A stretch of 64,000 nt of DNA from Aquila chrysaetos chrysaetos (Eukaryota; Chordata; Aves; Accipitriformes; Accipitridae). Positions 27,907 through 38,800 of this stretch are shown here, one piece after another. A program made the position numbers and the translations under genes. Location of the stretch: the NCBI RefSeq assembly GCF_900496995.4, contig NC_044027.1, positions 16,392,743 to 16,456,742 on the forward strand, read 5' to 3'. How positions within the stretch are numbered: position 1 is the first letter of the stretch; each line of letters starts with the position of its first letter. A model generated the notes under the pieces. It searched no databases and had not been told where the DNA came from. It saw only the letters and a list, made by a program, of their open reading frames with translations.

Positions 27907-28110
27907 CTGGGACATCTGAGGCCTGAAGTTGATGTCCTTGAGGTCGATGGAGCCGGGGGAGAGGTTGTGGAGCAGCTGGCAGAGCAGCACCCCGTCCCGT
28001 AACGCCTGCGCCAGGTCGAAGACCACCGCCGAGGGCCAGACCACCCGGTGGTTGGGGGGCAAAACTTTACAGTCGATGAGCCAGCGGCCGCACTGCCGCC
28101 ACTCCTCCAT
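27907..28110 (-). CDS. VAV2: VAV2 coding exon 1 (N-terminus of VAV2)
   Basis: VAV2 is a cytoplasmic guanine-nucleotide exchange factor for Rho/Rac GTPases, activated by tyrosine kinases downstream of receptors. This exon encodes residues 1-68, the first half of the calponin-homology domain that helps hold the protein inactive. The protein starts [20 protein letters not shown] and ends at INFRPQMSQ. As I recall the human sequence, it differs only at residue 3 (Glu here, Gln in human). The ATG sits in a strong context (GCCATGG). The exon ends in phase 0 at CAG followed by the donor GTAGGG. Human VAV1 and VAV3 differ more in this segment, so the paralogue call is firm. The remaining exons are outside the window. 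The frame stays open upstream of the ATG (see findings), but the conserved start is the one chosen. Confidence 0.97.
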
Positions 28111-28153
28111 GGCCGCGGGCCGACGGGGCCGCCGCCCCGCTCGCACACCCGCC

Positions 28154-28214
28154 CTTCTTCTTCTTCTTCTTCTTCTTCTTCTTCTTCTTCTTCCTCCTCC
28201 TCCTCCTCCTCCTC
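28154..28214. repeat. (CTT)n-(CCT)7 microsatellite in VAV2 leader
   Basis: About 13 CTT copies run into seven CCT copies on the plus strand, so the VAV2 transcript would read GGA then GAA repeats, beginning about 44 nt upstream of the start codon. The last 28 bp (28,187-28,214) are a perfect reverse complement of 28,349-28,376. Confidence 0.95.
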
Positions 28215-28338
28215 GCCGCCGCTCAGGGGCAGCGGGCGGCTGCCCGAGGGGCTGCTTCGCTCCGCGGCACCGGGCTACCGCCCCGCTCCATCGCCGCCCG
28301 CCGCCCGGGGAAGCATCGCTCCGCGCCGGGGCTTCTGC

Positions 28339-28395
28339 GGAGGAGGAGGAGGAGGAGGAGGAGGAGGAGGAAGAAGGAGGAGGAGGAAGGGGGGC
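28339..28395. repeat. (GGA)n microsatellite in VAV2 leader/promoter
   Basis: Ten AGG copies followed by AAGAAG and further GGA copies on the plus strand. Positions 28,349-28,376 form the second arm of a 28-bp perfect inverted repeat with the CCT/CTT tract 134 bp away. Confidence 0.95.
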
Positions 28396-29090
28396 GGTGC
28401 GGAGTTTTCCGGCGGAGGGCTGCCCCTGCCCCCGCTGCGGCCCCACCGCCTCGGCCGGGGTTAGGCGCGCCGCATCCTCCCGGGAACAAAGCGGGGATGG
28501 CGGGGCAAGGGGGGGGGGGGGGAACGAAGGAACGACCAAACGACCGAGGGGGCACGGCAGGGCTCAGCCCCCCCAACTTCGTCCCCCTGCCCCGAGGAAA
28601 CTTGCTGCCGAGGGGCCCCCACCTGCGCTGCTGGGGATGCTGCTGCTGCTGCGGGTGTGAGTTGGTGTGTGTGTCCCCCCCCTCCACCGCCCCGGGCAGG
28701 CGGGAGGAGCTCCCGGTCCGCTCCCGGTCCGCCCCCGCCGCCCCTTTGTCTGCGGGAGCCCGGGCTCCGCGGCTGGGAGCAGGGGGAGCTCCACGCCGCC
28801 TTGGCTCTTTTCCCAATTTTTTTTTTTTTTTCCCCTCACCCCCCTCCAATCCTTTTTTTGTATCCTCTCCCTCCCGCTGCTGCTGCTACTTCGCTCCCTG
28901 TTCCGGGGAAAACCGCACCGAGCCCCGGTGCTGCTTCCCTCTCCCTCGGGGAGGCTGAGCTGCCATCCCCGCTTTGCAGCCGCGGGGGGGGGACCGTGTC
29001 CCGTTCTTCCCGGCCCCTACACAGGCACGGTCCCAGCTCGCCCCCGGAGCGGGGGAGGACCCGACCCTCCGGGTGCCCTCACCCACAAGA

Positions 29091-32000
29091 GCATGCTTTG
29101 TCTGGCCGTGCGCTCCCACTCTTCTTCTCGTGTTTGGGTTGCAAATACTGCAGGGGAGCTGTTTAACCCAAACAAGCTATCGTATTCCTTGACTTTCAAA
29201 CATGAAGACAACTCCTATAATTAATTACCAGGGTATTTATTAAAAACCTCAACTCTCAGCCATTAACTCCTTGGCAGCAAACTCTTGAAAAATCTCTAAT
29301 TTTCACTGGTGGCTTCCATCCAAATCAGCGCAGTTTAGAACAGCCTCTTTTCAAATCTGTTCTGAGTTTTCTTCCGAGAGCGTCTCCCCAGAGTTTGTCC
29401 ATTAATTTCCAGCCTGGCCTTCCAGATAGCCAAAACCGGAAGCCGAGACTGGGACGAAGGGAAGCTATTAACCTGGATGTCAAACAAATGCAACGCTAAT
29501 CTCTTCCAAATGTAGCCAAGTGGAGATAAAGAAGAAAGAGCGACTCTACTGGCATGATCCTTCATTTTCAGTGTAGGAAGGAGGATCCCTCCAAAGAGTG
29601 AAAAACAATTGTTTAATATTCCAAGGAAAGTTTGGTAGGCTGTTTGTTTGTTGTTTTTTTTCAAGAAGGCACTTCTTTTAGCCTGATGTGCTGGCACTTA
29701 ATCTGCCTTGGGTCCGGCTCTGTGCAACGCCCGCTGCCCCTCTGGCAGGGCAGGTAAGTGCAGTATAATCCGAGAGGGAGCAGCATCCCTATGCCCCAGT
29801 CTCACCGTCAGAGCTACACCCTGCCCTGGGTGTCTTCAGGAGCATGCTGATTTCAGTCCAAAGCTCCCCATACCCTGCGGAGGTGATTTCTCTGAATAAC
29901 TTTCTCATTCTTTTAGTTCTTCCTGAGGCTTTCCTTTCTGGTCTCCCACTAGGTCTCCAGCAGCACCCACTGGGCAGGAATCACAAGGCTACTGAAAGGA
30001 GTGGAGTCCTGCCAGGGATAATTTTGGTTGACTGTGTACTACTCTGCCTTGTGAGGTCAGGTCTGTAGGCAGAGGACAACAGAGGAGTTTATTATATGTG
30101 TATAATTAAAGCTGCTAGCTACAGCCTGGCTTTTTTACGGCATAATAAAAAGCGTACTTGCCCCTGGACACTCAGGAACAATCGCTGCATCTGCAAAGCC
30201 AGCCTCTGTGTGGGAGGTGTTGAAGCAAGTACGCTTCTCGCCTACCTCTGCAACAATCACATCGGCTGATGGCAGAGGTATTTTTGATAGCAGAAAAAAA
30301 GAAAAAAAACAACCTGTAAGTAAAGGCTCAGTGAAGAGCATGTATCCAGCACACGCGCTAGCGAGCTGTGAGTTGCAGATTATACAAATGTCCTGGAAAC
30401 AGGAGAGGCTACATGGAGAGGACCTAGACGCTGCTTTCAGGATGTACCTAAAGCTAAAAGGGAGCTTGCATAAATTAAAGAGGTTGACTGTTGTGCTAGA
30501 GCTGGTGATCCCCTCTCGTGCCCCTTGGCACTGCTGGGAAGGACAGCCAGGGAAGGACAGCCAGCCCTGGAAGGACAGCCAGCCAGGGAAGGACAGACAG
30601 ACAGACAGGGCTGAGGCTGCTGACCCACACGCAGAGGCTGACACTACCCTCTGCTGGGGACCGAGCATGGAGCTTCTCCTCTCCGCTGACGGGCTTCGCT
30701 GTATGTGCTTTTATTACTTTCTTGCATGAGAGAAGCCTGAGAGGTGACTGAATGCACTAGAAAGGTAATAACAGAAGGAACGTCATGCTTTTTCAGCCCA
30801 AAACGTCTCAGTAACTAGATAAAAGGAGACTGGCAGGCAGCTATTGCCGGAGGGCAGCAGGCAGCCACCGCAGCCCGGGTCCCGTTGCAGAGGGGGTGTG
30901 AGGGGGGACATGGCTGGTGAAGCAGCAGCTGTTTGGGAACGTAACAGGGCTGCTTGGGAACATCACAGTCTAGCATGGAATAGGCAAAACTAGTCATGGA
31001 AGGAAGGAAAGAAGGAAACTTAAATGCACAAACATGTGCAAGGAGATCGTACCTTACAAATCGATCAAAACATACCTGGGAAATGACCACATTACACAGT
31101 AAAGTGTATTTTCTGTAATGTTTGGTATTGCTCCTGGAAGACGAGCTGACTCCCTGGTCAGCAGGTGCAGAGAATCAGCCGCCACGCTACCTCTTTGGAG
31201 CAGCCATCTGAAAATATCCCTATAAATACAAGGGCCATAGCACCAAGAAATCCCCATTTCCAAGCCAGCCAGTGTCTATGGATTGCCATTGCCACCTTCT
31301 GGATTAGACCAAGCGTGCACCAGCCTGTCCCAAACCCGCTGCTGGCTTCCAGCAGCCCAGTGGACATCTGTCTCCAGCTGGAGCCAGCGTCCCCAGAGCA
31401 GGAGCCGTCACGGCTGCTGTCACAGCAGAACTCGGGCACCACCGGCAGCTGTCAGCAGTTACCCGGGCAGCCTACGTGCCATTTACATCACGCCCTTAGA
31501 TTTTGTGATCTCCTTTCACCAACTATTTTAGGAAACCTGTGCAAGTCACAACTCAGCAAACACACTGCTCAGCAGCAGCTCTCACTCGATCATCAGGGAG
31601 GGACAGATCGCACAGCTATTGAAGTGCTGCTGCATTAAACTACTAACGTTCACTAGGTACAGACAATAATTCTCTGTCTGGCTCATCTACTGCTGTAAAC
31701 ACCTGATCTACCTGCCCAGACAACTTGTACCCTGGAACAGTCATTGCAATTATCCTCCTGCTAACGGCCCTGCACTCCTGCCAGGAGAGCTCACGTCTTC
31801 TCCCGTGCCGCCGCCTGCCAGAGCAGGCAATGTAGGTTACTGCCTGCCGCCGGGTAAAGGGAGAGCAGGAGAATTAACCCGGAGTAACTCGATGCTGGCA
31901 GGAGGGATGAACTGGATTCTCTTCTTGTACTGGTGCAACGGGGGCAGTCAGCCACAGATACTCTTTGTTTAGCCTGGAAAAAGGTAGCGCCTGATAGTGT

Positions 32001-33689
32001 AGCTCCACTGGAAAAGGTCTCTCAACCCAGGTACCAAGCAGGTGGAGCTGGCACATTCCTGGGCATTTCTCTGTGGAAGAGTCTCATTTATGGGGCCCGT
32101 GATGCCCCAGCTGTGCTGAATACAACACCCTCTTCCCCACACCATCATCACAGCCTCACTAACCAGCCTTCCTCCACCAGAGTCCATCCCCAACAGCTTT
32201 CCCATCAAAATCAAATAGACCCCAAAGCGTATCACAGTCCTAAGGAGCTGAGTAAGGGGAAAATCGCCCAGGCCGGCTCTGTATTTAAGCCGTGTCCTAC
32301 AGCAGAGGTAAGGCCTGAGGCAGCTCGCAGGGAAAGCAAAGCAGACACCGAGATTTCCTTGGAGGAAGGAGGAGAAGAACTAACCATTGGCTGGGCAGCA
32401 CTGGGGGTTCACTTCATCCGTTCCACTGCTGCTGCTTCCAAGGTTTATTTGGGAAGGGTCCTGGTGGCAGATGTCTCGGGGAGTCACAACGAAGGGTCAA
32501 GTGGACGGTCAGAAACAGTCGTTGGCTTTCAGAGGTCTGCAGTTTCCAATCTTTCTTCTCACCTTATCTTGGCAATGTAACCACTCCACTTACCGGTTTC
32601 TTCTCTTATGCTCCGAGTTTGACGATAAGAGAACCAGTAATTTTTCAGAGAAGACGAAGACACCTCACCCGTGCCAAAACCCTAAATCTGGTTCCACTAA
32701 ACGATTTTGCATTTTGTTCTGCAGCTCCCACAAGGTGGGGCCTGGGCTGGCTCCTCCATGCTAGCAGGAGGCGGATTAAGCAGCAAAGTCAGGACACTTC
32801 TGATTGTAAACATTTTAATAGTGTATTCATTCTTCTTTTTTTCCTTTCTTCCCTCTTTGTGTTTGGTCTAAATCTTCTGGGAACTGGGAATTGCAGCGTG
32901 CCTTCTGTCTTATGGAAGTAAACCGCTGGGTGTTGTGTCTATGAAGGCCAAGCGGAACAGCAGCAGCGCCTGGAGTAGCTCTGCGCCAGATAAGTGTACC
33001 GGGTCCTTAACAGGAGATTAGATGGCGCTGCATTCACAGGAGATAAGAAGATTGAGAGCTTAAATTTAGCATCATCAGAAAAAGAATAAGCCCCACAGCT
33101 CTCTTCAAAACGTATTTCTTGCTGTGCTTGCCAGGGGACAGTCGGGCTAAGGAAATGCGCTGGAGCGGACAGCGATGAGGAGCGGAGGCAGAGGAGATGC
33201 TGCTCAGTCACGCTCCTTTTCCACGCCGTGCACCCTATAGATGTACCCGTGCGGCTGGCACAGCCACGGTCGCATGAGGCTCAGCACCCGTAAGGGTGTC
33301 CCCTACCTGCCTTCAGCCCACGGACGGGCAGTTACTGGGGAGCCTGAGAAAACTGAAGGGGTATAAAGGGTACCAGGTACCCTCCCAGCACAAATGGCTG
33401 CCACACCAGTCACCCACCAGAAAGGAGACTGGGCAGCAACACGCTCTGGCCTGGCTGTAAATCCCAGGGCTGGGACGCACCCCGGCTCCTTCAGCAGCAA
33501 GGAGAGCCACTCTCCCGAGGGCAGTGCCGGACGGGGTGGGCAACAGCAGGCCCCCCCAGTTCAGCCCCCGTGCTCCCGTGTACAGTGCCAGGGGCTCAGC
33601 GCACCCCGGGCTGGGTGTCCCTTTAAAACGCTCCATGCACCCAGCGCTGGCTGACACCCGTGGGACACATGTACCCAGCACGAGGAGCC
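29091..33689. other. VAV2-BRD3OS intergenic region
   Basis: About 4.6 kb between the divergent VAV2 and BRD3OS promoters. The open frames are short, low in complexity or unlike known proteins. I recognise no gene, tRNA or mobile element apart from the small tandem repeat at 30.54 kb. Confidence 0.6.
30537..30609 (+). repeat. Short tandem repeat, GGAAGGACAGCCAGCC-type unit
   Basis: Four to five imperfect copies of a unit of about 15-18 bp (GGAAGGACAGCCAG with variable CC ends), passing into a CAGA tetranucleotide run. Confidence 0.9.
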
Positions 33690-34500
33690 CCACTGCCGTG
33701 TCCCGGACCCATGCACCTCGCCTGGGGACCCCCATTGCCATGTCCTGGACCCACGCACCCCACTCGGGGTGCTCCACTGCCGTACCCCAGACCCACACAC
33801 CCCACTCGGGGTGCTCCATCACTGTGCCCCAGACCCACACACCCCACTTGGGGTGCTCCACTGACATGCCCCAGACCCATGAAACCCCTTGGGGTGCTCC
33901 ATTGCCATGCTCCAGACCCACACACCCCACTCGGGGTGCTCCATTGCTGTGACCCAGACCCATGCAACCCCTTGGGGTGCTCCACTGCCGTGCCCCGGAC
34001 CCACGCACCCCACTCAGGGTGCTCCACTGCCGTGCCCTGGACCCACGCACCCCACTCGGGGTGCTCCACTGCTGTGCCCCAGACCCATGCAACCCCTCGG
34101 GGTGCTCCACTGCCGTGCCCTGGACCCACGCACCCCACTCAGGGTGCTCCACTGCCGTGCCCTGGACCCATGCAATCCCTTGGGGTGCTCCACTGCCGTG
34201 CCCCGGACCCACGCACCCCACTCAGGGTGCTCCACTGCCGTGCCCCGGACCCACGCACCCCACTCAGGGTGCTCCACTGCCGTGCCCCGGACCCACACTC
34301 CCCACTCGGGGTGCTCCATTGCTGTGACCCAGACCCATGCAACCCCTTGGGGTGCTCCACTGCCGTGCCCCGGACCCACACTCCCCAGTCGGGGTGCTCC
34401 ACGGCCGTGCCCCGGCCCCACGCACCCCACTCGAGGACCCCCACTGCCGTGCCCCGGCCCCACGCACCCCGCCCGGAGAGCCCCACGGCCGTGCCCCCGC
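33690..34500. repeat. Minisatellite, about 20 copies of a 41/42-bp unit
   Basis: The unit reads, on the plus strand, GGGGTGCTCCACTGCCGTGC then CCCGGACCCACGCACCCCACTC. Copies ending CACGCACCCCACTC are 42 bp. Copies ending CATGCAACCCC are 41 bp. I count 20 occurrences of the CACTGCCGTG core and its variants, with a few substitutions each. The last copies are more diverged and merge into the CpG island. Because the main unit is a multiple of three, long open frames appear on both strands (for example 33,660-35,027 plus and 34,014-35,021 minus). These are by-products of the repeat, not genes. Confidence 0.96.
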
Positions 34501-34910
34501 CGGAGCCCGCCCCGGCCCGCGGCCCCCCCGGCGGCGGCTCTGGCTCCTCCCGCCGTGATGCGCTCGGGAGGCGGCTCCGCGGCTGCTCGGCCGAGCGGCG
34601 CCGGGGCCGGGCCGGGCCGGGCCGGGCAGCGCAGGCACGGTGGGGCCGGGGGGGGGGGGGGTCGGGGGTTGTAGGGCCCCCTCGGGGGCCCGTAGGGGTG
34701 GGGGGGTGCCCCACGGGGTGCGCTGCAGGGGCAGGAGGGGGCGGGAAAGCCCCGGGAGGCCGTGGGTTGGTGCGCGGTGCCGGTGGAAGGGGTTGGGGGG
34801 GTCTGGGGAGGAGGGTGGGAGGTGGGGGGGGGGGGGCACGGTGGTGCCGGGAAAGGGGCCCTCGCGGGGCAGGGACCCCCTTTACCAGGCCTTGGGGTGA
34901 CTCTCGCCGT
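34500..34910 (+). promoter_or_regulatory. BRD3OS: CpG island, likely BRD3OS promoter and first exon
   Basis: A dense CpG island begins where the minisatellite ends. It includes four to five tandem GGGCC pentamers (about 34,603-34,628), G-runs, and no TATA box. Its position directly upstream of a strong splice acceptor at 34,930 and the BRD3OS frame suggests it drives BRD3OS on the plus strand. I cannot pick one first-exon donor with confidence because several GTRGGG sequences are possible. Confidence 0.55.
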
Positions 34911-34930
34911 GCTTCCCCCCCCCCCCCCAG

Positions 34931-35589
34931 GTTGAAGCCCCGAAGCGGTGCCGTCAGGAGGCGACGGGCATCCCAGCTCGGGTACCGTAACCGGGGCCGG
35001 AGGCGGCATCTTCTCCTGCATCCCTGAGTACGTGACCTGCTAAGCGCCCATCCATCAGCCTGGCGTCAGCGTGGAGCACGGGTGGAGAGTTCACGCGTGG
35101 GCCTGAGCGTTGGTGACCTCTTAGGTCTGCCCTACGGCTTCGGGATCTGTTCTTCAGGGAAGCAAAGCTCAGCCAGAGCCGCTCAGCCCGTCCTGCCCGG
35201 CTGCAGAGCAAGCCCAGCGCCGTGGAGCCACCGCTCGCACCTATTGAGATACTTCATGGACTCTCCAACGACAAGCAGCTCGTGTGCCTGTGGTCTCTTC
35301 GCAAGATGAAACACATAGCGGCGTCACCACTGGATAAGCTTTCCGAAGTCCTGGCTTGCTATTTAAGCAAGGCCAGGCTGCCCGTTGTGATTTTGGGGCA
35401 CGCGTATCCCCGCTCCCTCTCCTGAGTGGTGCTTACACCGACCAACGGCTGGTGGGTCCCAAGAGCCGTGCCCCTGGGGATGTTCTCCCTTGAGCTCAAA
35501 GCAGCAGCAGTCAACCTGGACCGACCCAGCGGGGTCTATTTCGGAGCTGCCGGGAAGGAGCTCTCGTCTTCGGAGCTATCCTTGAGCGG
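34931..35589 (+). other. BRD3OS: Likely 5'UTR part of the BRD3OS coding exon
   Basis: A polypyrimidine tract that is almost pure C (C14 at 34,915-34,928) ends in AG at 34,929-34,930, a textbook acceptor. The exon would run without another clear acceptor into the coding frame at 35,590. A GTACGT donor-like site occurs at 35,028, so a further small intron is possible. Upstream ATGs are present in other frames. Confidence 0.45.
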
Positions 35590-35860
35590 ATGACTGACAA
35601 AGTAATGAACGGGAGGGTGCCCCTGCCCGAAAAAGCCTTGTCTGAGGGCTACGCCCGGCTGCGGTACAGGGACACCTCTCTGCTCATCTGGCAGCAGCAG
35701 CAGCAGAAACTGGAGTCGGCCCCCCCCCAACACCTACCTGAGCCGGAGTCGGAGTATGTGGTACTCGCAGTACGGCAATGAAGCCATCCTGGTGCGGGAC
35801 AAAAACAAGCTGGATGTCCCCAGGGACACGGGGCAATCTAAGTTTTGTGCTATTATGTAA
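35590..35860 (+). CDS. BRD3OS: BRD3OS microprotein frame, interrupted by a 1-base C insertion
   Basis: The frame starts [20 protein letters not shown] and continues through [19 protein letters not shown], which I recognise as the conserved small protein encoded by BRD3OS (long annotated in human as a non-coding RNA, LINC00094). At 35,720-35,728 there are nine C. The reading frame then diverges and stops at 35,781. With eight C the conserved second half follows ([28 protein letters not shown], ending FCAIM) and stops at 35,858-35,860, giving 89 residues. The first ATG has a weak context. The ATG at 35,605 (MNGRV) is a possible start. No signal peptide or membrane segment is visible. The C-terminus CAIM fits a CaaX prenylation box. 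Function is unknown to me. The gene is divergent from VAV2 and convergent with BRD3. The extra C is most likely a homopolymer sequencing error, less likely a real allele or loss. Confidence 0.85.
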
Positions 35861-38800
35861 TTTCGGTGGCTTTGCATCAGAAATCCACACGTGGAGACAA
35901 ACCAGACTTGTATCAAGCTGGGGGAGATGGGTTTGCACCATCCTCACAACAGACCTGCGGCTAAAGCAGTGTGTACGGGATAGGCCAGAACGGCTGTCTG
36001 AAGTTTACGTTTGTTTTTACTGTTGGTAGCATCAGATTTTGCATGTCCTTGAGTGTGTATAACAAAAACAGTCTCACTCGGGAACTCACGAGCCCGTGTT
36101 TGCTGCCTAGCATCTTGGCAGGGTCCGTGCTGGACCATGTGTTGCTTCTAAGTGGCTCGTGTACCGTGAGAAACACCCGCTGTCATTTAGGAACCATCCC
36201 CAGCAGGCACTTTTACTTGCTAGTCCTTAACCATTGCCAAAGCTCTGCGAATGCTGGTGGGAGAGAGGCAAGCACAGATCCATTTCTGTCGAGGCTAAGA
36301 TTTTCAGGAAGGTGATCTGCAAAACTACCCAGCCATTACTTGTTCTGCTTGCCCTGTCTCCCTTTAATTACTGCCCTGGAAGCGGTCTCTTACAACCAGG
36401 CAATGAAGTGATCTATTGTGGGGGGGAAAGAGGGAAAGAATGTATGGAGAATTTCATCTGAGCCTTCAAAACACCTGGCAGGAAAGGTGCGCTGCAGTTT
36501 CATCCTGTGCAAAGCAAAGGGTCCTCTCTGATGCCACAGTTTGGTATTATGGAAATAACAGACAGGACTTCTGGAGTCGGTGGAGCTGACCCCCTTCACG
36601 CAGGTAGATTCCCAGCCCACGCTTCAGGGACGGATCACCAAGTGAACCACCTGAAGGGGAGGGACAGGCCCAGGAAAGCAACAGGAGGAAAGCTCCTGTA
36701 AATACACACATCTCCTGCTAAGGGACATAGGGAAACTCCTACACAGTACATATCTGCCCCCAGAGTTCGGTTACAGAAGAAAACAGTCTACTGAAGTTTG
36801 CTTTGCGTTTAAGTTTTAATGCATGCAGTAGCTTCAAAGGGTTTATCTTCTAATTTGGGTTGGATAGTAGAGTTGGTGCATGTGTTTTAAAAGTTGCATC
36901 TGGGAGGATTTGTTTCAACTAACTGAAGGATTTTAGGAGGGGAAAATACACAGTTGCACTTCTTGGAACAGAGACTGCTTTCAGGTTGTTTCCGTTAGAG
37001 CTGAATCCCTAACTTGCTCAAGGCGAGATCAAGCTGAGAAACTCCACCTGGCAAGCACCTAAATATTTATTAAAAACAAAGCAGTACCACTTCTAGGGGT
37101 GCTAATTATGTGCCCAGGGTTCAGCATTGAAGTATAACATTGGGCTTAAATAACAGACTCCCTTTATGTCCTGCCTCGGATGTCCTCCTGCAGCCCTGTG
37201 TGCCTAATCCAGCAGCACTTAGGTATAGGCTTAACTTCAAGTAAATCAGTATTTGATGTTGACTTCAGTGTGGATTATTTACCTGCCTAAAATTAGGCAC
37301 AGTTATTACTTATATTTATCTAAAACCTCTTGTTCATTTATCAAGCACTTTATTTATTTTTTTAATACAGTGAAGAACAATCTTCTCCACCTCTCCCATG
37401 TGGGTTAAATGCTACAACACACACACTTGACTTTGCTTAACTCCATGTGCTGAGCAGAACATACCTGTTTTAACGTGAGGTCATAGAGGTTTGATGTACT
37501 CAGCCCTGATCCATAGCACGTGTACACACTGCAAACCATAGGCAGCTCATTTTTTTTAAAGTACTATTTATGCATGTGTTGATGTTTGGTACCTTACGTG
37601 TGTGCTCATAAAACTAAACCTGCTGATGGACCTCAGTGCTTTGCAGACCTGTGCATTGCTCTGCATGCTCACATAGTCCTCTTGATCTTACCAGGACTAG
37701 CTCTGGCTGAGAAATATTTTGGTGAATAAATGTTTTTCAACTGGGGAAAAAGCATTCAACGAGATTCACGGAACTAGTGAGACTCAGAAAGCTGCCGGCA
37801 GCGCTGGCGGTGCTCCCATACTGAGCGTGCTGTTTAAGGTAGAGCATTGCCTGGGATGCGTGACCCACCTAGGGCTCCGGTTCTTGGCTGAGTGAACCGG
37901 TGATTAATTTTACAAATGGGCAGGAAGCTGGTCTGAGAGCTCCCCTGGAAACTGCAGGTGGAAGCGACCTGGAGAGGCAGGAGACGTGGGTTCAGGGCCT
38001 TTCCAGCAGCCCAGGGGAGCATGCGAACTCTGGGAGGTTAAGGAACAGCACATCCCCAAAACCAGCTGTTCATTTTCTTTACTTTTCTTATAGAAAAAAA
38101 ACCCCACTTGTTTTTTTTTTTTATTTCAGTAAGAAATTTGATTATTTTGGGTATAATCAGTCTCTTTTTGTTTATGTGGCTGGTAAACCAAAATTCAGTT
38201 ATTTGAAGAGTGTTAATTGGACTACAGAAGAATAAAAACGTGCATAAATTCTTCCAGGATTGAGGCTGGGCATGACAGTACAGGAAGAGTGCGACTCGTT
38301 CTTCCATCTCTCTGTGAATGTGACTGTATTATTTTCCATATCTGTGTGTCCTTATTAGTCACAGCAGGTTTGTGGAGTGGCTGCTATGAGCGAGCATTTC
38401 TGTAAGCCAGTTGTGTAGTGTTGATGCACTTATTTAAAATGCTGTTGTAGCCTCTTTGATAAAGTGCATTAAAATGATTTGAATGCATCATCGCGAGCAG
38501 CTGTTTTTCTTCTGCATGTTAATCACTTTGGCACATGTGAGGATTACAGCTATTATCACTCCCAATCCCCACCCAGGCAGAAGAGGGAAAGCTCAGCAGA
38601 CAGGCAGTTCCTCCCAGTTGGGAATTACCTTAGTTACTGGTGGGGCTGGGGATAACCTCCCTCCCCAAAGTCACACCGCTTTACCTGTGAAGACTGGCCG
38701 TGTGCGGAGGAGGCTCCTCCAGGTTTCCAAGCCCAGCAGCCCTTGTCAAGTCTTAGTGGTGCATTTGGGGATGAGGACAGCCTCTGGATGTCACACATGC

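Larger units (their letters stand above)
27150..29090 (-). promoter_or_regulatory. VAV2: CpG island over VAV2 exon 1 and promoter
   Basis: A CpG-dense island of about 1.9 kb surrounds VAV2 exon 1. It has no TATA box in an obvious place, which is usual for such promoters. It contains long C and G homopolymers (for example G14 at 28,509-28,522), the CTT/CCT and GGA tracts described separately, and GCCGCC/GGCGGG boxes of the kind bound by SP-family factors. The start of transcription cannot be read from sequence. It should lie upstream (higher coordinate) of 28,110. The limits given are judged by eye from CpG density. Confidence 0.75.

Noticed and set aside
28048..28660. Plus-strand open frames over the VAV2 promoter with Ser, Leu, Glu and Gly runs
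   Set aside because: They are antisense shadows of the VAV2 exon and translations of the CTT/GGA microsatellites.
33313..35021. Long minus-strand open frames with VWGTAVEHPEWGAW-type repeats
   Set aside because: Same cause as above, repeat-driven openness in several frames at once.
33660..35027. A 455-codon plus-strand open frame with PCPGPTHPTRGAP-type repeats
   Set aside because: It is the translation of the 42-bp minisatellite, whose unit is a multiple of three. Similar long frames occur on the other strand and in other frames, it shows no conserved domain, and it runs into the CpG island and an intron acceptor.
35720..35728. Programmed ribosomal frameshifting at the BRD3OS C-run
   Set aside because: It would need a +1 shift at a C-run with no known stimulator. 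A homopolymer length error or allele explains the data more simply.
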